From Terriglobia bacterium (GTDB lineage: Bacteria; Acidobacteriota; Terriglobia; Terriglobales; Acidobacteriaceae), in assembly GCA_020073385.1 (NCBI GenBank), contig JAIQFH010000027.1:1-64000 (forward strand): a DNA stretch of 64,000 nt, given 5' to 3'. Made by a program: the position numbers and the translations under genes. Positions 1 to 9,326 of the stretch are shown here, piece by piece. Within the stretch, counting starts at the first letter, position 1; each line of letters opens with the position of its first letter. Below the pieces are notes generated by a model. The model saw only the letters and a list, made by a program, of their open reading frames with translations, searched no databases and was not told the origin of the DNA.

Positions 1-143
1 TCCACAAACTCGTCGAACCTGGCACCCTCCAGTAACTCGTTCAACCGCTTATAGAAAGGATGGCCCGGCGCCACCGCCAACTCCGTGTGCGCAATCCATA
101 TGTCCTCTTGCTTCTCCCCGCCACTCCGCTTGCTCATCGCCAT
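1..143 (-). CDS. Transposase N-terminus (IS1182-like, partial)
   Basis: The start codon at 143 corresponds to the ATG at 63487 in the right copy. The first 47 residues are visible and contain the HPFYKRLNELL segment typical of the DUF772 (InsH N-terminal) domain of IS5/IS1182-type transposases. The gene continues off the left edge. It would catalyse DDE-type transposition of the element. Whether it is intact cannot be judged here. Confidence 0.8.
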   Translation of the reverse strand, partial: MAMSKRSGGEKQEDIWIAHTELAVAPGHPFYKRLNELLEGARFDEFV

Positions 144-227
144 CCGCGCATTCTACGAACTCTTCCTGTGGATCACGCCATCTTTTGTTTGTTTCAGGTA
201 TCCAGACTTGCACCACGGGCTGCTAGG
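1..227 (-). mobile_element. IS1182-like insertion sequence, left copy (partial)
   Basis: These bases are the reverse complement of 63403-63629, with no difference that I can find by eye, so they are the start of the same insertion sequence in opposite orientation. Identity stops abruptly after CTAGG at 227, where the interrupted kdpD reading frame begins. The rest of the element lies left of the window. Near-perfect identity between the copies suggests recent transposition. The family assignment rests on the transposase encoded by the right copy. Confidence 0.85.
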
Positions 228-913
228 CTCCGATCTACAGCGGTTGTGACCTGTTGCAAGGCCAGCTCGCGCAAAGCGATCAGATTGGCAGGCTTGAAGA
301 AGTGGCCGAGCGCCCTTTCCGCCCGCTCAACAGGGTAGATGTCGCCACGGCGCATTCGCGTCTGGAGCGCTTCGGGAGTCAAATCGGCAAGAACGATTTC
401 ATTGACCCGCTGCATCACCCAGTCGGGTACTGTTTCCCGAACTTGAACCCCGGTAATCTGCATAACCGTAGGCATTAGGCTTTGAATATGCTGGACGTTC
501 ATCGTCGAGAGAACATCGATGCGTGCGTCCAGGAGATCCATCACGTCCTGATAACGCTTGGGATACTTACTTCCTTCAATATTGGTATGGGCCAATTCGT
601 CTACAAGCACGATCCGCGGCTTGCGGACGAGGATGGCATCCAGATCCATCTCGTCGAATGTTGCTCCTTTATATTCGACCTTGCGGCGCGGAACGGTTTC
701 CAGTTTCGTCGCCAACTCCGCAATTCCCGAGCGCCCATGGGTTTCCACCATGCCGATTACAACGTCTTCCCCGCGACTGTGGCGTCGAATGCCCTCACTC
801 AACATGTTGAAAGTCTTGCCGACCCCTGGTGCGTACCCCAGGAATAGCTTGAAAATGGCCTGTTTCTTCTCCGAGGCGGTCTCCTCCAACCACTGTTCAG
901 GTGTCTTCACCAT
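194..913 (-). pseudogene. KdpD N-terminal sensor protein, truncated by IS
   Basis: The first 228 codons (913 down to 228) encode a KdpD N-terminal domain. Visible are a Walker A motif GYAPGVGKT near residue 27, the segment VETHGR, and a Walker B-like motif VLVDELAHTN near residue 106. The remaining 10 residues come from the inserted IS, which supplies the stop. Whatever followed, probably the USP domain present in the related genes at 9327 and 10368, is lost. KdpD senses K+ and turgor in enterobacteria, and in Firmicutes its USP domain binds c-di-AMP. The gene is divergent from the kinase at 969, its likely partner. The truncated domain could still fold, so it may not be fully dead. Confidence 0.85.
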
Positions 914-968
914 GCTCGGTATTATCCTCAGTCGTTGGACTTCACTCGAATTTAACTACAATAACGAC
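914..968. promoter_or_regulatory. Divergent intergenic region, kdpD remnant / kinase
   Basis: Only 55 bp separate the kdpD start (913, minus) from the chosen GTG start of the kinase (969, plus), so both promoters must be here or overlap the genes. The stretch is AT-richer than its surroundings (TTTAACTACAATAAC). No confident -35/-10 pair could be assigned. Confidence 0.35.
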
Positions 969-2471
969 GTGAAACGACCACTTGAAAATCTGATCCTTCG
1001 TTTTGCTTTGTCTGCCATCATTGTGGCAGCCATTACATTTCTCTGCTATCGGTGGCTGCATGTCAATTACGCGACGGTCGGATTCTTCTTCTTGTTGGCC
1101 GTCCTGTTTATCTCCGCAAACTGGGGCTTGCGCTACGCGACAGTCACAGCAATCCTGGCTACGATAGCTTATAACTATTTCTTCCTGCCACCTCTATTCC
1201 GTTTCACAATTGCCGACCCGCAGAACTGGATTGCATTGTTGACCTTCCTGGTCACCGCCGTAGTCGCGAGCCAGCTTTCTGAACGCGCGCGACGTAGCGC
1301 TTTGTCGGCGGAAGAGCGTCGGCGCGAATTCGAGAGACTGTACGCCCTCAGCCAGCAATTGTGGCTGACCGATAATGCCTTCGAACTACTGAATTTCATT
1401 CCCAAGAAGATCGTGGACTCGTTCGGGGTCAGTGGAGCTGCAATCTTTATCGAAAGGAGACAGGATGGATATTTCTTCGACGGAGCGAGCCGGCGTCTGT
1501 TTCCGCTCGACCAACTGAAAGCAATCAGCGATCGCGGAGAACCGGTGCTCGACCGCGAGCACCGGATTTGCTACGTCCCGCTGCGCATGGGAGTGCGATC
1601 TGTAGGCTCACTCGCCGTCTCGGGCTGCGATCTTTCTCGCGAAAGCCTCGAAGCCATCGGCAGTCTGGTCGCCATCTCGATCGAGCGGGCCAATACGGTC
1701 GAAAAGCTTACAAAAAGCGAAGCTGCCCGCGAAAGTGACCGGTTGCGATCGGTGCTGCTCGATTCCGTGACCCACGAGTTTCGTACGCCACTGACGTCGA
1801 TCAAGGCGTCCGCTGAGACGTTGTTGTCCGACGCTCGCCTCGATAAGCCTCAACGCGAGGACCTGCTTCAGGTCATCAACGAGGAAAGCGACCGATTGAA
1901 CCGGCTGGTCGGAGAAGCTGGCGAGGTAGCGCAACTTGATGCTCACCAACTCCAGTTCCACTTTGAGCCGCACCAGATCCGCGAAGCCATCGATCGCGCG
2001 ATCGAGAACTTACAACCCGCTTTGCGGCGCCATTCTGTCGAGATCAATGTTCCCTCCAATCTCCCTTCGTTGCGGATGGATATCGAGCGGATCAGTGAAG
2101 TAATCACCCATCTCGTGGACAATGCGGCAAAATACTCGCCTCCCGACACTCCTATCCATATCACTGCCGAGCTGAAAGGCGCCGAAGTGATTACCAGCGT
2201 CGCTGATCACGGATCGGGGATCGATGCCATGGAACAGGAGATGATCTTCGAAAAGTTCTATCGTGGTCGGGAGCAGCGCATGATCATTCAAGGTACGGGC
2301 ATGGGGTTGCCGATTGCGAAAGCCATCGTTGAACTGCACGATGGGAAGATTGGCGTTACCAGCCAAACCGGTCACGGATCGGTTTTTAGCTTTTCCTTGC
2401 CTACGAGGTATAGACCAACGAGTTCCGGTATCGACGTCCTTTCCCCCGGCCGTAGTCTCCCTCACAGCTGA
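969..2471 (+). CDS. KdpD-like sensor histidine kinase (DUF4118-GAF-HisKA-HATPase)
   Basis: This 500-residue kinase corresponds to the C-terminal half of KdpD. Four membrane segments (about 10-28, 36-50, 57-75, 86-102) form a DUF4118 domain with the YNYFFLPP and FTIADPQNW motifs. A GAF-like region follows. The H-box SVTHEFRTPLTS has His near residue 269, and there are N, G1 and G2 boxes (DNAAKYS, DHGSGID, GTGMGLPIA). GTG 969 is preferred because the reading frame upstream overlaps the divergent gene; ATG 912 is the alternative. No response regulator follows, so it may signal to the KdpE-like proteins encoded at 4525 or 8430. Confidence 0.9.
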   Translation: MKRPLENLILRFALSAIIVAAITFLCYRWLHVNYATVGFFFLLAVLFISANWGLRYATVTAILATIAYNYFFLPPLFRFTIADPQNWIALLTFLVTAVVASQLSERARRSALSAEERRREFERLYALSQQLWLTDNAFELLNFIPKKIVDSFGVSGAAIFIERRQDGYFFDGASRRLFPLDQLKAISDRGEPVLDREHRICYVPLRMGVRSVGSLAVSGCDLSRESLEAIGSLVAISIERANTVEKLTKSEAARESDRLRSVLLDSVTHEFRTPLTSIKASAETLLSDARLDKPQREDLLQVINEESDRLNRLVGEAGEVAQLDAHQLQFHFEPHQIREAIDRAIENLQPALRRHSVEINVPSNLPSLRMDIERISEVITHLVDNAAKYSPPDTPIHITAELKGAEVITSVADHGSGIDAMEQEMIFEKFYRGREQRMIIQGTGMGLPIAKAIVELHDGKIGVTSQTGHGSVFSFSLPTRYRPTSSGIDVLSPGRSLPHS

Positions 2472-2577
2472 ATTGTGGCAGAGAGCTTTTCCTCGGTCCC
2501 CCATCTCCTTTCGTCCCGGAATAGATAGCGTAGAGCGGGCGCAGCGATGAGCGTGGCAATCACCGACATCAACACGG

Positions 2578-3939
2578 CTACGCCGTAGGACGTCTCTCCG
2601 AGTATTGTGGAGTGTAATCCAACGAGCGCAACGATGAGACCAGAGTTTCCTGCCGCACTCTTAGATCTCTCAATTCGCTCTCATTTAACTTCTCAGCACA
2701 TCCGGCAATCACGCGCTCACCCATCTCAACTAACGACTTTCGATATTCTGAATTCTGCGTAGTGAAGGCTACATCCGTAAGAGCGCGCAGTAGCCTTAAG
2801 CTCACTGCCACATCGCCCTTTGCATAAAGACGAATCTGCTCGAACGCTGAGTTAAGCAGCCCGGTAAAACTGATCCACGGCATGCTCGCCCGCACGACTC
2901 CCGGCGGATCGAAAAACAGCGGCTCGACTGGATCACGCGAAGCGAAGCGGATTATGATGCGGCTCAGTTGGTCGATGCAGCTGATTGCGCTCGTAGGATC
3001 ATTCACAGCGGGGGAAATTGCTCGTAAGGCAATGTCAACGATTTGCAGCACGCCGAATTCGACATCCTGCTGCAGAGTCCTGGTAGGGCCGATATCGAAT
3101 ATTGCACGAAATTCCTTACTGACTTCTTCGGTCAGGCGTTCTGGCTTGGACGCAAGAAGAAGTGGTATTCCCGCTGGAACGAAATGACCAACTCTTCGAA
3201 GAACATGGACCTGCACGTGATAGGTCTTTGTAAGGCTGAGTAGTCTAGCTCTGTCCACGTATCGGATATAGCCGGAGGTCTCATTCACCGCGGCTGGCCG
3301 CCACGTGGATCGATCTAAAGGGTAGGTTCCTCCAATCCGGGGATAACGTTGGGAATACGGCATCAGATCATCGATAATCGCCTCAGTTTCGGCAGCGATG
3401 CGATCGACAATGTGGTTGACGCTGATCGCTTGGGATATGTGATGGATGAATGCCAGCAACAGACACACGCATGCAAATGCCAGGATCATCGCGCCCAAGA
3501 CGGTTGCCACTGGTGAAAAAGGGTATGGAGAGGATCGTGCTGCAGGCAGAGCAGCCGTGCAGTAGGAAAACGTCCCCAAGAATACGCCCAGAGTCCACTG
3601 TGTCAGGCGATCCCGCACGAAACCCGTCAAGATCCGTGGGGAAAACTGCATGGACGCCAGGGTCAAGGTCATCAGCAGGATCGCGAACACAATAGAGACG
3701 ACCGTCATAATGGAAGCGGCGATGCCGGCTAGAATGACTTGAGCCACCTGAGGGTCAGCGTGCGACGGAAAGAGTGCTTTCGGGACCCAAGCGCTGAATT
3801 TCGGAAAGGCCTCTTCTGCTGCCGAGAGCAGCGATCCGGCGCAACCGAGCACGACAGTGATCGTCAGCGGGCGGACAAGAAATCCGCCACGCAGGTTATA
3901 CATGACATGATGGAAGAACAGGGGTAAGCGCTTAAGCAC
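2578..3939 (-). CDS. DUF2254 membrane protein
   Basis: The 453-residue protein matches the DUF2254 family. It has four hydrophobic segments in the first 175 residues (around 25-40, 68-92, 112-130, 145-170) with the conserved motif MTLTLASMQFSPR between the second and third. A soluble C-terminal part contains the DIALRAISPAVNDPTSA motif. The family is thought to be inner-membrane and has no established biochemical function. The gene converges with the kinase at 969-2471 and is separated from the next minus-strand gene by about 290 bp in which I see no gene. A role in ion homeostasis is only a guess from the neighbours. Confidence 0.85.
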   Translation of the reverse strand: MLKRLPLFFHHVMYNLRGGFLVRPLTITVVLGCAGSLLSAAEEAFPKFSAWVPKALFPSHADPQVAQVILAGIAASIMTVVSIVFAILLMTLTLASMQFSPRILTGFVRDRLTQWTLGVFLGTFSYCTAALPAARSSPYPFSPVATVLGAMILAFACVCLLLAFIHHISQAISVNHIVDRIAAETEAIIDDLMPYSQRYPRIGGTYPLDRSTWRPAAVNETSGYIRYVDRARLLSLTKTYHVQVHVLRRVGHFVPAGIPLLLASKPERLTEEVSKEFRAIFDIGPTRTLQQDVEFGVLQIVDIALRAISPAVNDPTSAISCIDQLSRIIIRFASRDPVEPLFFDPPGVVRASMPWISFTGLLNSAFEQIRLYAKGDVAVSLRLLRALTDVAFTTQNSEYRKSLVEMGERVIAGCAEKLNESELRDLRVRQETLVSSLRSLDYTPQYSERRPTA

Positions 3940-4231
3940 GGTGGTTGTTTACGATCCGCAGGAAGAATAGGACAACGCTCCGCATCGGGCAAGCGAAACT
4001 GGACGCTCCAGCCCACACTGGAGTTGATTCTCGTGGCGCCCATCGTTGGCATTCCAATCGCGGTCGGCTGTGGCATGCAAGACGGTGCGCTTCGCACCTT
4101 TTAAAGCTTATAAAGAGCGAGAACTCTCACTTTCCACACAAACTACTCATCACGGCAAAAGAACTTGTTTTCGCCTCAGGAAGCAGTGTGATTTGGATTT
4201 TGAGGACAGGTCAGACCTTCGCCGCTCGCGA

Positions 4232-4447
4232 TCAGGAGACGCTTCGACTCTGCTCTTGGAGTCGAACGACTTGGGGTTGGGTCCTGAAATTCGTGATCGC
4301 AACGGCGCGCGTCCGAGTCACACCCGAACCAGACGAGACAACAACACTGGACCTGCGCGGTTTAAGCTCGCGAGCAAAACTCCATAAGCAATAGAGGAGG
4401 AATGGAATCCCCAATAGCAATATGGTCGCAAGAAAGTATTGAATCAT
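4232..4447 (-). CDS. Small single-pass membrane protein, 71 aa
   Basis: A hydrophobic N-terminal segment (about residues 2-25, IQYFLATILLLGIPFLLYCL) is followed by a basic, Ser/Val-rich tail. AAGGAG lies about 10 bases before the ATG, which supports a real gene. It begins 77 bp after the KdpE-like regulator and reads the same way, so it is probably the third gene of the 6668-4232 transcript. Its size and placement are reminiscent of small pump or kinase accessory peptides such as KdpF, but the sequence is not a clear match. No homologue is recognised. Confidence 0.55.
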   Translation of the reverse strand: MIQYFLATILLLGIPFLLYCLWSFARELKPRRSSVVVSSGSGVTRTRAVAITNFRTQPQVVRLQEQSRSVS

Positions 4448-4524
4448 CGCCCAGGTCTCCTTCGGACTCTAGGTTGATGATGGGGGAAGACGCGTAAAGA
4501 AGTACTGGAGAAAGTATGAAGATT

Positions 4525-5223
4525 TTATAAAGATTCCAGGTCGCCTTTGAACCGGTAACCTACCCAGGGCTCAGTCGTAATGTATTGTGGATGCTCGGGG
4601 TCGGCCTCGATCTTCTTGCGGAGGTTCTTGACAAAGACTCGGAGGTAATCGACTTGATCGCCATAGTCGGGCCCCCAAACAGCTTGCAGCAGTTCGCGAT
4701 GGGATAAAACCTGATTGGCGCGCTGCGTCAGATAGCGCAAGAGATCCAGCTCCTTGGGAGTAAGGTGTACACTCTCGCCCTCGCGCGAAACGGTGCGTGC
4801 GTCAAAATCGATCAGAATCTCGCCCGCCCGGATCTTGTTCGGTGATGACTGCGCGCTCGGTACTCTCCTGAGGGCTGCGCGAATTCTCGCCATCAGTTCC
4901 GGCGTGCTGAAGGGCTTGGTAACAAAATCGTCAGCTCCCGCGTCAAGCGCGGCCACTTTGTCCTCCTCCGCATTGCGGACCGTGAGCATGATGATCGCGA
5001 TATTGCTATCCCTACGTATCGCCCTGCACGCTTCCAGTCCGCCCATGCCGGGCATGTTCATGTCGAGTACAACCAGATCTGGACGCAGTTCACGAACGCT
5101 TTCGAGCGCTTCCTCGCCCGTCTTAGCCTCGTCCACCTCATAACCTTCCGCGACTAATGTTGCACGCATGAACCGACGAATTTTCGGTTGGTCATCGACA
5201 ACAACGATGCGGCCCAGGCTCAC
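4525..5223 (-). CDS. KdpE-like response regulator (OmpR family)
   Basis: This 232-residue regulator has a receiver domain (VVDDQ near 8-12, phospho-acceptor Asp in VVLDMNMPGM near 54, Lys in VTKPFS) and an OmpR/PhoB winged-helix domain (LTPKELDLLRYL, VFVKNLRKKIE, TTEPWVGYRF). The PWVGYRF ending is typical of KdpE. It starts with GTG, overlapping the stop of the upstream kinase as GTGA (5220-5223), so the two are translationally coupled. It is the cognate regulator of the kinase at 5220-6668. Its usual target, kdpFABC, is not in the window. Confidence 0.92.
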   Translation of the reverse strand: MSLGRIVVVDDQPKIRRFMRATLVAEGYEVDEAKTGEEALESVRELRPDLVVLDMNMPGMGGLEACRAIRRDSNIAIIMLTVRNAEEDKVAALDAGADDFVTKPFSTPELMARIRAALRRVPSAQSSPNKIRAGEILIDFDARTVSREGESVHLTPKELDLLRYLTQRANQVLSHRELLQAVWGPDYGDQVDYLRVFVKNLRKKIEADPEHPQYITTEPWVGYRFKGDLESL

Positions 5224-6668
5224 GCAACCTCCTGTCGCACAGCAGGCAGCTTGATGCGAAACGTAGTCTGGCCCGGCCGGCTCGAAACGGTCAGTTCTCC
5301 GTTGTGGGCTTGCACAATGCCATGCGCAATGCTAAGACCGAGACCCGATCCGGGGATCTGATTTCTGATCGACGGGCTGCGATAGAACCTCTCGAAAATT
5401 CTCGATTGCTCATCCGATGGAATTCCTGCCCCGTGATCGGTGATTTCCAGCATGAGGATACCTTCGTTCAAAAGTAGCCGAATCTCCACTGGGGTTTCGG
5501 GCAGGCTGTATTTCATCGCATTATCCAGAAGCTGTCGGATCGCCAACTTCATTAGCCGCTTGTCGAACGGCATCGGGGGAAGAGGTTCGGTCGGAGAGAT
5601 GATTCGCACCGGATGCTCATCGGTCTCCGATTGCATGGATGTGAGAACATCTTCTAGGGTGTCGTCGAGCTTTGCCATCTCAGGATGAATTTCGATATGT
5701 GCGGTATCGAGGCGCGCCATCTCAATTGCGTCGTCGATCAACTCGCGGAGATGCTCTGCCTCTTCATCCGCGATCGTTAATTGTTCTGTACGACTTTCTG
5801 TTGGAATCTCCGGGTTGGCCAGCAATGATGTCGTAGCCGCCCTGATCAACGTCAGGGGTGTCTTGAACTCGTGGGCCATGGCATCGATCAACGTTGTCCT
5901 CAGCTGTTCACTTTGACGGGCAGCTTCGACCTGCTGAGCAAGTTCCCGAGCTCGCGCTCGTTCTAGCCCAATTGCGACAAGATTCGCTATTCCTTGTACA
6001 ACCGCCTCAGGCATCACGGCCCCGCGCAAAGCCATACTGGCAACCGGTTCCGAGCCACGACATATGCCGACGATCACATAGTCGGACCTAACAAGGGAAG
6101 CCGATCTTCCAGAAAGCGCCACAGTTCGAAGAGTGTCTTCCAGTTCTGCCAAGTTCGATGTTCCCATAGAATGAAACTCTTCGCTTTGGCGATCGAACAG
6201 CACTGCCGCCTCAAGCCCAAACACCTTGCCTAGTTTCTCGATCAGCTGTTTCCCAAACTCTGCGCTTGTATCGATCTGGAGCATAGCTCGGCTGAATGCA
6301 TACAATCGCTCAAGATCTCGCTGCCGCTCTACGGCTTCCGACGCTCTGACCCTGGCCTTCGCTGACAGGCGGCTTGCAATGAGCGCAGTCGCGAGAAAGC
6401 TCGACAATGCCACCCAGTTCTGTGGGTCAGCAATCGTGAAAGTTCCCACTGGCGGAAGAAAGAAGAAATTGAAGGCGAGCGTTGCAAGAATGGACGCGAG
6501 TGCAGATTCGAGGAACCCCCATCCACTCGCGATGATGAGGATGACGAGGAGATACGCAAACCCAACCGTGGTGGCGTTCACCGGAATCACCCGATGTGCC
6601 ACGAATGTAACAGCCGCTACGCCGGCCAATGAGACTAAAACACGGGTTAGACGCGGTCGAAGCAACAC
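5220..6668 (-). CDS. KdpD-like sensor histidine kinase (DUF4118-GAF-HisKA-HATPase)
   Basis: This 482-residue paralogue of the kinase at 969 has four membrane segments with FNFFFLPP and FTIADPQNW, a GAF region, the H-box DAMAHEFKTPLTL, and ATP-binding boxes DNAMKYS, DHGAGIP and GSGLGLSIA. GTG 6668 is chosen because AGGAG sits seven bases upstream and the protein then begins just before the first membrane segment. The open frame continues upstream to 6923 without domain similarity. The KdpD N-terminal sensor domain is absent. It is coupled to the regulator at 4525-5223. The gene diverges from the third kinase at 6897. Confidence 0.92.
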   Translation of the reverse strand: MLLRPRLTRVLVSLAGVAAVTFVAHRVIPVNATTVGFAYLLVILIIASGWGFLESALASILATLAFNFFFLPPVGTFTIADPQNWVALSSFLATALIASRLSAKARVRASEAVERQRDLERLYAFSRAMLQIDTSAEFGKQLIEKLGKVFGLEAAVLFDRQSEEFHSMGTSNLAELEDTLRTVALSGRSASLVRSDYVIVGICRGSEPVASMALRGAVMPEAVVQGIANLVAIGLERARARELAQQVEAARQSEQLRTTLIDAMAHEFKTPLTLIRAATTSLLANPEIPTESRTEQLTIADEEAEHLRELIDDAIEMARLDTAHIEIHPEMAKLDDTLEDVLTSMQSETDEHPVRIISPTEPLPPMPFDKRLMKLAIRQLLDNAMKYSLPETPVEIRLLLNEGILMLEITDHGAGIPSDEQSRIFERFYRSPSIRNQIPGSGLGLSIAHGIVQAHNGELTVSSRPGQTTFRIKLPAVRQEVA

Positions 6669-6896
6669 CGTCTTTCTCCTTCGTCCGCTATTGTAGGTTA
6701 TCGTTACAATCGACCAGCCCACAGGCCAGCCGCATTGGCCTCGGGTCACGCACAGCGGCACGTACAGTGGAGGGATGCCATTTCCCGGTTTGTGAATCGT
6801 CCTCGCACGGTCGAGTAGCGCAGTTATCCCACTCGCCGCTAGCTGCCCACATGCCCAATATCCACCTGCGGAAGTCGAAGGTATTTCGCCGAAGAA

Positions 6897-8461
6897 ATGG
6901 TAGGCTGGTGGCACTCGCTGCAAGTTCCATACAGCGAGTCGCGCATGGGCGAAGCTGGGCCGTCGACCTCTCTTTCACGACCAAGACGCAAAGAGTTCTC
7001 GCGTTCTTTATTACTTGCGATCCCTGGATGTGTCATCGCTGGGCTGGTTACTCTGATTTGTTATGTCGTTGGAGCCAATCTTGCGATCGCCGGTTTCTGC
7101 TACCTGATGGTGGTCGTGCTCCAATCGCTGCTAGGGAACTTCGCCTCTTCCGCGGTTGTTTCTGTTCTGTGTGCCACATGTTTGGACTACTTTTTCATTC
7201 CCCCACTTTTCTCATTTCGAATTTCGGACATTACGGACAGTCTTGCCGCCGTCGTTTTCTTGATCACGGGGCTCGTCATTACACGCCTTGTTTCTCAAAC
7301 CCAGGAGGCAGCAGATTCCGAGCAACTGCAGAGGCGGGAGATGACCCGACTCTACCAACTCGCACAGCAGTTGCTGGCCCTTGAACCGAGAACTGCTTTC
7401 GGCGTGGACATGCTGAAACCCTTCCGTACGCAGTTTGCCCTTCGTGCTGTATGTGTGTTCGACGGCGAGGCTGCACAGCTTTATATGGACGGTTCTTCGC
7501 AGGACAATCTCGCGGAAAAGACGCGAACCGCTTACATTGAAAGAAAAAATGTTGAAGATGCTGCATCTGGCGTAGCGGTCGGGTTGTTGCAGGCTGGGGC
7601 CGAATGGCCGGCGCCATCGGATTCGAAGGTCTTCGCGATTGCCAGCTCACCGCCGGCCCGCTAACCGCATTGGCTGCAGTAATGGTGGAGCGGTCTTTGG
7701 CATTTGAGGGGGCAAGTCGTGCCGCAGCCACGGCCGACTCCGAAGTTTTCCGCGCGGCCATGCTCGATGCGTTAGCTCACGAATTCAAAACTCCTTTGAC
7801 GACCATCCTTGCCGCCGCTGGAGGGATTGAGTCGGTGGGTCCATTAAAACCGGAGCAGAAACAGCTCGCGCAGGCCGTGGAGTCTGAGGCATTGCGGCTG
7901 GAACAGCTGACGAGGCGCCTTTTGCGCCTTGCGCGTTTGGATCGCGAGGAGCTACGGCCTCAGATGGAGCTGATCGACATTTCCGACGTCCTTGGGAGCT
8001 TGGTCGCGGAACACACGCGGCGCTGGCCAGACCGGCACCTTGCGCTGTCCGCGATGCCAAGTGCAACCGTCCGGGGAGATCTCGAATTGCTCCGACTGGG
8101 AATCAGTCAGTTGCTTGACAATGCCTGCAAATACGCACGACCGGGCTTCGAGATCAAAGTGTCGCTCGACGCTTCTAACGGTGCGATCTCGATTGAGGTC
8201 TGGAATGCTGGTGACCCCATTGCACCGAATGAACGAGGACGCATTTTCGACCGTTTTTTCCGAGGCACGGGCGCGCAAACACAGGCGCCGGGGTCGGGAC
8301 TTGGGCTGTACGTCGCGCGAAAGATCGCACAGGTGCACGGAGGCACGGTCGAACTGGTTCCCCCTGCGCGAAATGAAGCAGGTACGCGGTTTAGGTTTAC
8401 CATACCGTTAGCGAACAGCGAGCTGGATCATGGCGTCTCAGTTCAAAGCTCTGGTGATTGA
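6897..8461 (+). pseudogene. Third KdpD-like kinase, frameshifted in GAF region
   Basis: Two overlapping frames together make one kinase. Residues encoded by 6897-7604 give DUF4118 (four membrane segments, LDYFFIPP motif) and most of a GAF-like domain. The frame starting at ATG 7604 gives the GAF end (GAIGFEGL), H-box DALAHEFKTPLTT, DNACKYA and GSGLGLYVA. Comparison with the paralogues places a one-base loss at about 7600-7606. No slippery heptamer is seen, so a mutation or sequencing error is likelier than programmed shifting. The downstream frame has its own ATG and could make a soluble kinase core. ATG 6945 is an alternative start. The 3' end overlaps the next regulator by 32 bases. Confidence 0.8.
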
Positions 8462-9152
8462 CGACGAGCGGCCCTTGCGTGCAGTGTTGCGAACTTCCTT
8501 AACCGCTCGCGGCTTCGTTGTCGAGGAAGCCGGCTCCGGCGAGGAGGCGCTCGAGATCCTTGGTCACCGAAAGTTCGATATTGCCCTTCTCGACATAAAC
8601 ATGCCGGGCATGGGAGGGCTGGAAGCATGTCGTCAGATCCGGGAGATTGCACCCCAAATGGGTATTGTGATGGCAACAGTCCGGGACGCCGAAGCGGACA
8701 TGGTGAGCGCTTTCGAACTGGGCGCAGACGACTACGTCACCAAGCCATTCCGATTTGGAGAGCTCATAGCCCGTTTGCACGCAGTGCTACGACGAACAGA
8801 TCCAACCGAAGCGCCAGTCAAAGTTCTTCGAACGGGAAACTTGGAGATCGATTTTGAACGCCGATCCCTTCTCCGCTCAGGCGGGGAAGTCCGCCTCACA
8901 CCCACCGAGTTCGACCTCCTCGCTATGCTGATGAAGAACGAAGGCGTGCCCCTCACCCATGCGAAATTGCTGAGTTCGATATGGGGAGCCGAGTATCGCG
9001 ACGAACTCGAGTATTTGAGATCCTATATCCGAGCCTTGCGGAAGAAAATTGAAGACGACCCGTCACAACCCAAATACATTCTGACGGAGCCGTGGCTGGG
9101 ATACCGTTTCCAGAATCCGTTCCAAACCGAAGTTACCGACTCTGAGCAGTGA
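8430..9152 (+). CDS. KdpE-like response regulator (OmpR family)
   Basis: The 240-residue protein has a receiver (VIDDE, phospho-acceptor Asp in ALLDINMPGM, Lys in VTKPFR) and an OmpR-type winged helix (LTPTEFDLLAML, YIRALRKKIEDD, TEPWLGYRF). It is a close paralogue of the regulator at 4525. Its start lies 32 bases inside the end of the third kinase, so the pair is coupled, and the regulator itself is intact although the kinase is frameshifted. A short acidic tail (TEVTDSEQ) is extra. DNA targets are unknown; the kdpD-like genes immediately downstream are candidates. Confidence 0.92.
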   Translation: MASQFKALVIDDERPLRAVLRTSLTARGFVVEEAGSGEEALEILGHRKFDIALLDINMPGMGGLEACRQIREIAPQMGIVMATVRDAEADMVSAFELGADDYVTKPFRFGELIARLHAVLRRTDPTEAPVKVLRTGNLEIDFERRSLLRSGGEVRLTPTEFDLLAMLMKNEGVPLTHAKLLSSIWGAEYRDELEYLRSYIRALRKKIEDDPSQPKYILTEPWLGYRFQNPFQTEVTDSEQ

Positions 9153-9326
9153 CTCGACGCAGTCGGCCAGTCGGTATAGTCCTCGCGAGCCAAGCGGATT
9201 GACGTCAGCCCCCTGCCAAGCTTTTCAGATGACTAGACTTTGCTACACATGAAATCCGCATAAAATCTATAAAAAGTTCGCAGAGCGAGAGGGCAAATTT
9301 CGGTCGAGCGGTACAATCGTCAAGCC

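Noticed and set aside
5220..6923. 567-residue form of the second kinase
   Set aside because: The extra N-terminal 85 residues have no similarity to kinases, and a strong ribosome-binding site lies before GTG 6668.
7590..7610. Programmed -1 frameshift in the third kinase
   Set aside because: No X XXY YYZ slippery heptamer is present in the zero frame and no downstream pseudoknot is evident, so a mutation or sequence error is likelier.
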